A stretch of 64,000 bases of DNA, from the NCBI GenBank assembly GCA_041395745.1, contig JAWKZV010000001.1, forward strand, positions 682,001 to 746,000, read 5' to 3'. The number at the start of each line of letters is the position of its first letter. The stretch's first letter is position 1. Made by a program: the position numbers and the translations under genes. Shown in pieces: positions 8,771 to 16,437 of this stretch. The notes under the pieces are model-generated. The model ran no database searches. It was given only the letters and a program-made list of their open reading frames with translations, and had not been told where the DNA came from. This DNA is from Porticoccus sp041395745 (GTDB lineage: Bacteria; Pseudomonadota; Gammaproteobacteria; Pseudomonadales; Porticoccaceae).

Positions 8771-9406
8771 GTGTACGAGTTGATCATCGCCGGTGGCTGG
8801 TTGATGCTGCCTATCATACTCTGTTCCATAGTAGTGATTGCCATCGCGTTTGAGCGTTACTGGACGCTGCGTCCGGCCAAAGTAGTGCCACCCACTCTGC
8901 TCGGTCAGGTCTGGCATTGGCTGAAGCAGAATCAGCTGACCAAGGAAAACATACACCAGCTGCGTTCTTCATCTCCCCTGGGCACCATTCTGGCGGCGGG
9001 TATCAGTAATTCCGGCCATGGCCGTGAAGTGATGAAAGACAGCATCGAGGAAGCCGCCAACCAGGTCGTTCACGAACTGGAACGGAACCTGTCTCCTCTG
9101 GGGACTATCGCTGCTATCGCGCCTTTGCTGGGATTGCTCGGTACCGTGATCGGTATGATCAAGGTATTCACTGCCATCATGATTGAAGGAACCGGCAATG
9201 CCGGAGTATTGGCAGGCGGTATTTCGGAAGCGTTGATTACCACCGCTGCAGGTCTGACTGTGGCAATTCCGGCACTGGTGTTCCACCGCTTTTTCGAACG
9301 CCGGGTTGATTCACTCGTCGTGGATATGGAAGAGCAGGCCGTCAAGCTGGTAGATGCTCTGCATGGGGATCGCGTTCTGCGCGCCGAAGAGGTGACTGGC
9401 GCGTGA
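8771..9406 (+). CDS. exbB: MotA/TolQ/ExbB proton channel family protein
   Basis: A 211-residue inner membrane protein with three helices: one near the N-terminus (GGWLMLPIILCSIVVIAIAF) and two in the C-terminal half (LGTIAAIAPLLGLLGTVIGM and EALITTAAGLTVAIPALVF), the TolQ/ExbB arrangement. With ExbD it uses the proton gradient to power an outer membrane or envelope process. The start is GTG, preceded by AGGGGAAAG. It overlaps exbD by four bases (GTGA). No TonB or receptor is adjacent; the pair upstream of msbA-lpxK is a conserved envelope arrangement. Confidence 0.93.
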   Translation: MYELIIAGGWLMLPIILCSIVVIAIAFERYWTLRPAKVVPPTLLGQVWHWLKQNQLTKENIHQLRSSSPLGTILAAGISNSGHGREVMKDSIEEAANQVVHELERNLSPLGTIAAIAPLLGLLGTVIGMIKVFTAIMIEGTGNAGVLAGGISEALITTAAGLTVAIPALVFHRFFERRVDSLVVDMEEQAVKLVDALHGDRVLRAEEVTGA

Positions 9407-9825
9407 AGTTTCGGCGTCAGAGAAAAACCGATCATGGTGTGAACCTCACTCCCTTGATTGACGTGGTCTTTCTGCTGTTGATTTTCTTCATGGTCTCCAC
9501 CACCTTCACCAAAGAATCACACCTGGTACTGGATTTGCCGGAAGCGGATGGCAACGTTGCAGAGACTCCACCTGAACAGATTGAAGTTCTGATCGGCCGG
9601 GATGGTGACTACAGTATCAATGGCAAACAGCTGATCAACCGCCAGATTGACACTCTCATGAAAGCGCTGGATGACGTGTCCCGGGGCGATACCTCCATGC
9701 CCCTGACGATCACAGCCGATGCCAATACCACTCACCAGGCAGTGGTTACAGCCATGGACGCAGCAGGTAGAATGGGCTTTGTTCATCTCAAGATAACGAC
9801 AAAACAGCCCGACAGCGAATCCTGA
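9403..9825 (+). CDS. exbD: ExbD/TolR family biopolymer transport protein
   Basis: A 140-residue single-pass protein. The N-terminal cytoplasmic basic stretch is followed by NLTPLIDVVFLLLIFFMVSTTF, whose Asp is the conserved protonatable residue of ExbD/TolR. The rest is a periplasmic domain with DLPEAD and a beta-alpha pattern. The GTG start overlaps the exbB stop as GTGA, indicating translational coupling, and msbA begins ten bases after its stop. Confidence 0.94.
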   Translation: MKFRRQRKTDHGVNLTPLIDVVFLLLIFFMVSTTFTKESHLVLDLPEADGNVAETPPEQIEVLIGRDGDYSINGKQLINRQIDTLMKALDDVSRGDTSMPLTITADANTTHQAVVTAMDAAGRMGFVHLKITTKQPDSES

Positions 9826-9834
9826 GGAGTCATA

Positions 9835-11709
9835 GTGGCACAGCCCATCCCCGATACCGAACATCCCGAGATGTCCGGTCTACAGGTCTATTTGCGGTTA
9901 CTTTCATATCTTAAAGGTTACATCGGCATCTTCCTGCTGAGCATACTGGGCTTGCTCCTCTTCTCCTCCATGGAGATCGCCTTCATCGACCTGTTCGGCT
10001 ACACCGTCAATGCCATTAACAGTATGTCGGCCGAACCGGGTGCAGCCGCTGCAACGGCCATGGACCTTGGCAAGGGGACGACATCTTGGATGGCAACTCT
10101 GCTGGGAGGGGATGATGCCCTGTCCGATACCCGCTGGATTATCCCGGTGATCATGTTCCTAATTGCTGTCGTGCGTGGTGTCGGGTTTTTCGTGGGTGGC
10201 TACTGTATGGCCTACGTGACCCAGATTCTGGTGCACAACCTTCGGGTCAAACTGTTCAATAAATACACCCGCCTGCCCAGTCGTTATTTCGACAGCAACA
10301 TGTCCGGGCATCTGATCTCGCGTATTACCTTTCATGTGGCGCAGGTTACCCAGGCAGCGACCAGTTCACTCAAGGTGATCATTCGTGAGGGCGCACTGGT
10401 ATTCGGACTGATCGGTTATCTGTTCTATCTCAACTGGCGTCTGGCAGGAATCTTTGTGATCGTGTTGCCCGTTATCGGGATGGTTGTCGCCTACGTGAGT
10501 AATCGTTTCCGACTCTTGAGTCGTCGCATTCAGTCCTCGGTGGGCAATGTCACCCATGTCACCCAGGAGGCCGTAGGTGGCTACCGCGAAATGCACCTGT
10601 TCGGTGGCGCGGAATACGAGCGTCGCCGCATGGAGCACGCCAGTAATTACAGTCGCCGTCAGCACATGAAAATGGCAGTGGCGGAAGGGCTCAGTTCACC
10701 GATCATCCAGATGTTGGTGGCTATGTCCCTTTCCCTGTTGATGTGGATGGCCCTTGACCCGGCGGTACTGGCCAACATGAGTGGCGGTGAGTTTGTGCAG
10801 TTCCTCGGCTCTGCTGGCCTGCTGGCCAAGCCCATCCGTCAGCTATCCGAAGTGAACAGTAACATCCAGAAAGGAGTGGCCGCTGCTGGGACTATTTTCG
10901 CCACATTGGACGAAGTCGAGGAAGTCGACCTAGGGACGGTTGCGAAGGACCGCGTGACGGGGCAGTTCGATTTTCGCGACGTCAGTTTTGCCTACTCGGA
11001 GGAAGCGGGCAATGTGCTGAATGGTATCAATCTCACTGTCACGCCTGGAGAGAGTGTTGCCTTGGTTGGGCAGTCCGGCAGCGGCAAGACCACGCTGGTC
11101 AGCCTGATTCCCCGCTTTTACAACCATGACAGCGGGCAGATCCTGCTCGATGGTATAGATGTCAATGAGTACAAGCTCGATAACCTACGCAGCCATATCG
11201 CACTGGTATCCCAGAATGTCACCCTGTTCAATGACACGATCTACAACAACATTGCCTACGGCGCGTTGAGCGAGTGTTCCGAAGAGCAGGTACGGGAAGC
11301 GGCTCGTGCAGCTCATGCGCTGGAGTTTATCGAACGGCTGCCGGAGGGCTTTAACACCTTCATCGGTGACGATGGTGTGATGCTGTCCGGGGGACAGCGG
11401 CAACGACTTGCCATCGCCCGCGCACTGTTGAAAAACGCGCCGGTACTGATTCTGGATGAGGCGACGTCGGCGTTGGATACCGAATCCGAGCACCACATTC
11501 AGAAAGCACTGGAACAGGTGATGAAAGGGCGTACGACCTTTGTGATCGCGCATCGTCTCAGTACGGTGGAAAACGCGGACCGCATCGTGGTCATGGACAA
11601 GGGCAAGATCGTCGAGCAGGGTACTCATCAGCAGCTGTTGGCGCAGAACGGCCGCTATGCGCAGTTGCACCAGAAACAGTTCAGCGACGAGGCCGAGCAC
11701 CCGGCTTGA
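9835..11709 (+). CDS. msbA: Lipid A export ABC transporter MsbA
   Basis: A 624-residue half transporter: six-helix membrane domain then ATPase domain. It flips core lipid A across the inner membrane. Walker A GQSGSGKTT is at about residues 412-420, the signature LSGGQRQRLAIARA at about 516-529, and Walker B LILDEATSALD follows. The first periplasmic loop is longer than in E. coli MsbA, with an Ala/Gly-rich insert (about residues 65-100). The start is GTG with GAGGAG upstream. Its position directly before lpxK is the classic order. Confidence 0.95.
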   Translation: MAQPIPDTEHPEMSGLQVYLRLLSYLKGYIGIFLLSILGLLLFSSMEIAFIDLFGYTVNAINSMSAEPGAAAATAMDLGKGTTSWMATLLGGDDALSDTRWIIPVIMFLIAVVRGVGFFVGGYCMAYVTQILVHNLRVKLFNKYTRLPSRYFDSNMSGHLISRITFHVAQVTQAATSSLKVIIREGALVFGLIGYLFYLNWRLAGIFVIVLPVIGMVVAYVSNRFRLLSRRIQSSVGNVTHVTQEAVGGYREMHLFGGAEYERRRMEHASNYSRRQHMKMAVAEGLSSPIIQMLVAMSLSLLMWMALDPAVLANMSGGEFVQFLGSAGLLAKPIRQLSEVNSNIQKGVAAAGTIFATLDEVEEVDLGTVAKDRVTGQFDFRDVSFAYSEEAGNVLNGINLTVTPGESVALVGQSGSGKTTLVSLIPRFYNHDSGQILLDGIDVNEYKLDNLRSHIALVSQNVTLFNDTIYNNIAYGALSECSEEQVREAARAAHALEFIERLPEGFNTFIGDDGVMLSGGQRQRLAIARALLKNAPVLILDEATSALDTESEHHIQKALEQVMKGRTTFVIAHRLSTVENADRIVVMDKGKIVEQGTHQQLLAQNGRYAQLHQKQFSDEAEHPA

Positions 11710-11724
11710 TCGGGCGCGCGAGCA

Positions 11725-12731
11725 ATGCGTTTTTCTGCTGCCCTTGAGAGAGCATGCTACCAGCCGAAGAGCTGGTCCCGGTTGCTGTTACCGCTCTCAT
11801 GGCTATTTCAGTTTGTGGCGGAGCGGAGGCGCAAATGCCAGCAAAGGGTAGTGGTGCTGTTTCCCTGCCGGTGCCGGTGGTTGTGGTCGGTAATATCAGT
11901 GTCGGTGGCACCGGTAAAACGCCACTGCTGGCAACATTGGTCAGACATCTTGAATTACAGGGGTACCGTCCGGGAATCATCAGTCGTGGTTACGGGGGCG
12001 ACTCCCCGCATTACCCGGTCATGGTGACAACTGAAAGTTCGGCCGAACAGGTGGGTGATGAACCCCTTTTACTGGCCAGCTTCTGCCCGGTGGTGGTGGA
12101 TCCCGATCGGCTGCGTGCCGCTCAATATCTTCTTCAGCAGACCGATTGCGACCTGATTCTCAGCGATGACGGACTTCAGCATTACCGCCTGCCCCGGGAT
12201 ATCGAATTGGTGGTGGTGGATGGGGAACGTGGATTCGGCAATGGCCTTTGCCTGCCGGCAGGCCCCCTGCGCGAACCCGTGACTCGCCTCCGCGAGGTGG
12301 ATTTTGTGTTGGTGAATGAAACTGCTGCCAAACTGGATCTGCCCGACAGTGAAGGGTTCGAGGTGCGCGCGACAGGATTGCGGCACCTGGCTTCAGGCAC
12401 CAGTATTGCTGTGGATCAGTGGCAGGGTGAGCGACGTGTTCATGCGGTGGCCGGAATCGGCAATCCCGGTCGCTTTGCTCATAGTCTGAGGCTTCTCGGT
12501 CTGGAGCCATTGCTGCACCCGTATCCGGATCACCACCAGTTCACCGGCGCCGAGCTGCTATTTACCGATAATCTGCCGGTTATCATCACCGCCAAGGATG
12601 CGGTAAAGTGCGCATCCCCGGCGCCCGACAATGTCTGGGTGCTGGATGTGACCGCAGAGGTGAGTCCCCGGTTTCTTGCGCGACTCGATGAGCGGGTCGC
12701 TTCATTGGCGAACAAGGCCCGTATGGCCTGA
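11725..12731 (+). CDS. lpxK: Tetraacyldisaccharide 4'-kinase LpxK (frame broken by one base)
   Basis: LpxK phosphorylates the 4' position of the lipid A disaccharide at the inner membrane. The N-terminus (ATG 11725, RFSAALERACYQ, LLLPLSWLFQFVAERRRK) lies in one frame. The rest (LPVPVVVVGNISVGG, P-loop GGTGKTP, then ISRGYGG and DDGLQHYRL) lies in another. The switch is near 11835-11850 and restoring one missing base gives exactly 336 codons, the normal family size. Since LpxK is essential in most Gram-negatives and both halves are well conserved, a sequencing deletion is likelier than a real mutation. Confidence 0.9.
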
Positions 12732-12752
12732 GCAGAGAGAATCCCAACAGCT

Positions 12753-13520
12753 AAGTCATTTACGGTTGTCATTCCCGCACGCTTTTCCTCGACCCGCCTC
12801 CCTGGCAAGCCTTTGCGGGAAATTGTCGGCAAGACCATGATCGAGCGGGTTTATCGTCAGGCGTGTCAGAGTGCGGCGGAGCGGGTGGTTATTGCCACCG
12901 ATGACCAGCGTATCGCCGATGTGGTGCAAGGCTTTGGCGGTGAGTGCTGTATGACTTCCGCGGAACACCAGTCCGGTACTGATCGCTTACAGGAAGTGGC
13001 CAGCATCTACGGTCTGGCGGAAGACCACATCCTGGTAAACGTTCAGGGGGACGAGCCCCTGATTCCTCCTCAGGTCATTGACCAGGTGGCAACTAATCTG
13101 GCGGTCAACTCCACAGCAGGCGTGGCTACCCTCTGTGAACCCATTCTCGATGACGACAGTTTTGCCAATCCCAACATCGTCAAAGTGGTAGCGGACAAGC
13201 AGGGAATGGCCCTGTACTTCAGCCGTGCATCGATTCCCTGGCCCAGGGACTTTCCCGAGAACCGCGTTGCGGCAATAGCCAACATTGTTCAGCCGATGCG
13301 GCATATCGGTATCTATGCCTATCGGGTGGCACAGTTGAACAAGTTCGTCACCTGGCCGGTGGCGCCACTGGAATCGGTAGAATGCCTCGAGCAGCTGCGC
13401 TTCATGTGGAATGGAGAACGCATCCACGTTGCACCAGCAGTGGCGGAGGTGCCGGGCGGCGTGGATACGGAAGCGGACCTACAGCGGGTGATCGCCCTGG
13501 TCGGGGCCGCTGGACGATGA
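12753..13520 (+). CDS. kdsB: CMP-KDO synthetase KdsB (start codon apparently lost)
   Basis: KdsB (3-deoxy-manno-octulosonate cytidylyltransferase) activates KDO for lipopolysaccharide inner core. Homology begins at 12753: SFTVVIPARFSSTRLPGKPL is in frame upstream of the first in-frame ATG (12837), and the first Met-type codon giving a long frame is TTG at 12813, inside the nucleotide-binding loop. The codon where Met is expected reads AAG (GCTAAGTCATTT); a missing T would restore GCTAATGTCATTT. VNVQGDEPLIP and the later RHIGIYAYR are typical. From 12753 the length is 255 residues, as expected. It ends in ATGA overlap with the phosphatase gene. Confidence 0.9.
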   Translation, partial: KSFTVVIPARFSSTRLPGKPLREIVGKTMIERVYRQACQSAAERVVIATDDQRIADVVQGFGGECCMTSAEHQSGTDRLQEVASIYGLAEDHILVNVQGDEPLIPPQVIDQVATNLAVNSTAGVATLCEPILDDDSFANPNIVKVVADKQGMALYFSRASIPWPRDFPENRVAAIANIVQPMRHIGIYAYRVAQLNKFVTWPVAPLESVECLEQLRFMWNGERIHVAPAVAEVPGGVDTEADLQRVIALVGAAGR

Positions 13521-13991
13521 AAACCATCAAGGTACTGTTTGTCTGCTTGGGAAACATCTGTCGTTCACCGACTGCCCGGCATTTTCGAAAAAATGGTTCG
13601 GGACGCCGGGCTGGAACAGCAGATTCTGGTGGATTCCGCAGGTACCGGAGACTGGCACATCGGCAGACCACCGGACAACCGGGCAGCCGCAGCTGCGCTC
13701 GGTCGCGGTCACGATCTCAGTCATCTGAGAGCCCGTCAGGTGTGCCCGGAGGACTTTCGTGATTTCGATTACCTGTTGGCAATGGATGAACAGAATCTGT
13801 GGGATCTGCGGGCACTGGCACTGCCGGAGTTTAACGGCCACCTGGGTCTGTTTATGGGGTTTGGCAACAGCGGCCTGAAGGAAGTGCCCGACCCCTATTA
13901 CGGCGGTGCGGAAAACTTCGAGCATGTTCTGGATTTGGTTGAGGATGCGGCTGTCGGCCTGCTGGCTCATTTGCGTGAGCAATTGGATTGA
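13517..13991 (+). CDS. Low-molecular-weight protein-tyrosine phosphatase (frameshifted)
   Basis: The N-terminus from ATG 13517 reads KVLFVCLGNICRSPTA, containing the LMW-PTP P-loop C-x5-R-S with the nucleophilic Cys. After about 13580 the family sequence continues in a different frame: GIFEKMV, VDSAGTGDWHIGRPPDNRA, then VPDPYYGG with the general-acid Asp of the DPYY motif. The junction fits a loss of two bases between GCC and GGC. The restored protein is about 158 residues, normal for the family. It overlaps kdsB by ATGA and murB by one base, so it belongs to this operon; in Pseudomonas the same order is seen. Confidence 0.88.
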
Positions 13992-15010
13992 TGCTGGATA
14001 TCCGGCCCAACATCCCACTTCAAGCACTCAATACCCTGGCCTTGCCGTCCAGGGCGGAACACTTTTGTCGTGTCACCAGCAACGAGCAATTGCTGGAGGC
14101 TCTTGACTGGGCGAGAGCAAACAGACAGCGGATTACCGTGCTGGGGGGCGGCAGTAATGTGGTGCTGGCCGGGGATATTCCCGGCCTGGTCGTGGCCATG
14201 GCGATTCCCGGTATATCCCTGGCCGGACAAACAGCTGAAAAGTGTCTCGTGTCGGTGGGTGCTGGTGAGAACTGGCATCAACTGGTTCTTCATACCCTGG
14301 CGCAGGGTTGGTTCGGTCTGGAAAACCTGGCGTTGATTCCCGGTCTGGCCGGCGCCGCGCCAATCCAGAACATTGGGGCCTATGGGGTGGAACTGCGCGA
14401 ACGCTTCCACTCACTTGAGGCACTGCATGTTCATACCGGTGAGCGGGTGAGCATGTATATTGACGATTGCCGCTTCGGCTATCGGGACAGCGTTTTCAAA
14501 CAGTCGGGCCGCGACCGCTATGTGATTACATCCGTCACTTTGGCGTTGAGCTCAGTGCCTGAGCTGCGGCTGGAATATCCCGCTCTGCAACAGGCTTTGG
14601 CGGACCACGATCCTGTCGATATTACCCCCGCGCTGGTCGCGGAAGTCGTCTGTGAAATTCGACGTAGCAAACTGCCGGACCCGGTACACCTGCCCAATGC
14701 CGGTAGTTTCTTCAAGAATCCGGTGATTTCTGCTGAGCAGTCCGTCGAGCTGCAGCGCAGTTATCCCCACTTGGTCAGTTACCCCCAGCCTGATGGCAGG
14801 GTAAAACTGGCTGCCGGGTGGTTGGTGGACCAGGCGGGCTGGAAAGGGACTGTGCGGGGAAATGTCGGGGTTCACGATCAGCAGGCTCTGGTGCTGGTGA
14901 ACCGCGGTGGCACCGGAGAAGAATTGCTGGCATTGGCGGACGCCATTGCGCACTCGGTCTACCAGCAGTTCGAAGTGGAGTTGGAACTGGAACCGAGAGT
15001 CTATCCATAA
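13991..15010 (+). CDS. murB: UDP-N-acetylenolpyruvoylglucosamine reductase MurB
   Basis: A 339-residue FAD enzyme that reduces enolpyruvyl-UDP-GlcNAc to UDP-MurNAc, a committed step of peptidoglycan precursor synthesis. It is the E. coli-type (type I) MurB: ITVLGGGSNVVL near the N-terminus, IPGLAGAAPIQNIGAYGVE, YRDSVFK, and NAGSFFKNP with the catalytic Ser, ending ELELEPRVYP. The ATG at 13991 overlaps the last base of the preceding stop; the TTG just before it is not needed. Confidence 0.97.
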   Translation: MLDIRPNIPLQALNTLALPSRAEHFCRVTSNEQLLEALDWARANRQRITVLGGGSNVVLAGDIPGLVVAMAIPGISLAGQTAEKCLVSVGAGENWHQLVLHTLAQGWFGLENLALIPGLAGAAPIQNIGAYGVELRERFHSLEALHVHTGERVSMYIDDCRFGYRDSVFKQSGRDRYVITSVTLALSSVPELRLEYPALQQALADHDPVDITPALVAEVVCEIRRSKLPDPVHLPNAGSFFKNPVISAEQSVELQRSYPHLVSYPQPDGRVKLAAGWLVDQAGWKGTVRGNVGVHDQQALVLVNRGGTGEELLALADAIAHSVYQQFEVELELEPRVYP

Positions 15011-15042
15011 CCCCTGGATTCTGAACCTGCGAGGGGCCAGAA

Positions 15043-15669
15043 GTGAGCCAGTTTTCCCTGTTTGATGAAGGCCCGGAACATATCGATATCGATGTGCCGG
15101 ATGGGATGCTGCGCTACTGGCCGCGCTTCATTGAGCCGGAAGAGGGCAGGAAGCTGTTTCTGACGCTTCGTGACACAGTGTCATGGGAGCAGACAGAGAT
15201 CGTAATTGCTGGTCAGTTGCACAAGATTCCCAGGCTAAACGCCTGGTACGGCGAGGCAGGAGCAGATTACAGCTATTCTGGTCAGCTGTTCCGGGCTATG
15301 CCCTGGCTGCCCGAGTTGGCGGGCCTGAAAAGGCGGGTGGAGCAGGCAGTAAACGGTCATTTCAACAGTGCATTGATCAATCTCTACCGCGATGGCCGGG
15401 ACAGCGTGGACTGGCACAGCGACGATGAACCGGAGTTGGGGCGCAATCCTGTGATCGCTTCCATCAGCCTGGGGGCGTTGAGGCGCTTTCAATTTAAACA
15501 CAGAACCAGGCGCGATTTATCGTTACAAACTCTTGAGTTGGGTCACGGATCGCTGTTGCTGATGGCGGGAGAATTTCAGCACTATTGGAAGCACAGGCTG
15601 CCCAAAATGAGTGGTATGGACGAGCCGCGCATCAATATCACCTACAGATATCTGGTGCATAGTAACTGA
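15043..15669 (+). CDS. alkB: AlkB-family alpha-ketoglutarate/Fe(II) DNA repair dioxygenase
   Basis: A 208-residue 2-oxoglutarate oxygenase that reverses N-alkyl damage such as 1-methyladenine and 3-methylcytosine. Iron ligands are His125 and Asp127 (DWHSDDEP) and His184 (YWKHRLPK); the 2-oxoglutarate-binding RINITYRYL supplies Arg196 and Arg202. The sequence is closer in layout to the ALKBH2/3-like bacterial group than to E. coli AlkB itself. The start is GTG with GAGGGG upstream. No ada gene is adjacent. Confidence 0.92.
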   Translation: MSQFSLFDEGPEHIDIDVPDGMLRYWPRFIEPEEGRKLFLTLRDTVSWEQTEIVIAGQLHKIPRLNAWYGEAGADYSYSGQLFRAMPWLPELAGLKRRVEQAVNGHFNSALINLYRDGRDSVDWHSDDEPELGRNPVIASISLGALRRFQFKHRTRRDLSLQTLELGHGSLLLMAGEFQHYWKHRLPKMSGMDEPRINITYRYLVHSN

Positions 15670-15688
15670 CATAAAGCGGTGATAGCCT

Positions 15689-16402
15689 ATGGACGGGGAT
15701 GGTCTGGAGATGTTGCTTGCAGAGCCTTTTGTTATGAATGGGAAATTTGGCTTTAAGAGTGTCCTGGTTGTGGACGACCACGACCTGATTCGCCTAGGCA
15801 TTTGCCGGATGCTCGCCGAAGTTCAGGGCATTGGGGTGGTCGGCCAGGCGTCCAGTGGCGAGGAGGCGATTGAGAAAGTCCGTGAACTGTCTCCGGACAT
15901 CGTTTTTATGGATATCCGCATGCCGGGAATAGGCGGTATTGAAGCGACCCACCGCATTCTCTCCCGCTTTCCCGATACCAAGGTGATTGTCGTCAGTGCC
16001 TTCAATGATGATGTCTACCCGGCAACGCTGCTGAAGGCAGGGGCTTCCGGTTACATTGCCAAGAATGCCAACTCCGCCGAGATCAAAACCGCGCTAGAGA
16101 CAGTGCTGTCTGGAAAGGTCTATGTCAGCCCGGAACTGGCACAGATGATGGTGCTGAACAGTGTGCAGACCGGCGAGGAAAATTCGCCCCTGGCCAACCT
16201 GTCCCAGCGGGAATTGCAGATAGCTGCACTGATTACCAGTGGCCGCAAAGCCAAGGATCTGGCGGAGTCCCTGAATATCAGTCCCAAAACCATCAACACC
16301 TATAAATACCGCATCTACGAGAAGCTTGGCGTCAGCAATGATGTCGAATTGACGCTGGCCGCAGTCAAATACGGCTTGGTAGATCCCTCCGAAGTGATTT
16401 GA
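15689..16402 (+). CDS. gacA: GacA/UvrY-type response regulator
   Basis: A 237-residue NarL/FixJ-type regulator: receiver domain with VVDDHD, phospho-acceptor Asp75 in FMDIRMPG, then a LuxR-type helix-turn-helix (LSQRELQIAALITSG ... SPKTINTYKYRIYEKL). In gammaproteobacteria GacA/UvrY, phosphorylated by GacS/BarA, switches on Csr/Rsm small RNAs. The gacA-uvrC-pgsA order strongly supports the name. The ATG at 15689 has GCGGTGAT upstream; homologues start nearer MNGKFGFKS (15734), so the true start may be internal. Confidence 0.93.
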   Translation: MDGDGLEMLLAEPFVMNGKFGFKSVLVVDDHDLIRLGICRMLAEVQGIGVVGQASSGEEAIEKVRELSPDIVFMDIRMPGIGGIEATHRILSRFPDTKVIVVSAFNDDVYPATLLKAGASGYIAKNANSAEIKTALETVLSGKVYVSPELAQMMVLNSVQTGEENSPLANLSQRELQIAALITSGRKAKDLAESLNISPKTINTYKYRIYEKLGVSNDVELTLAAVKYGLVDPSEVI

Positions 16403-16437
16403 TCCACAGTCTCGGGCAAGCCCTGTAGAATAGGGCG

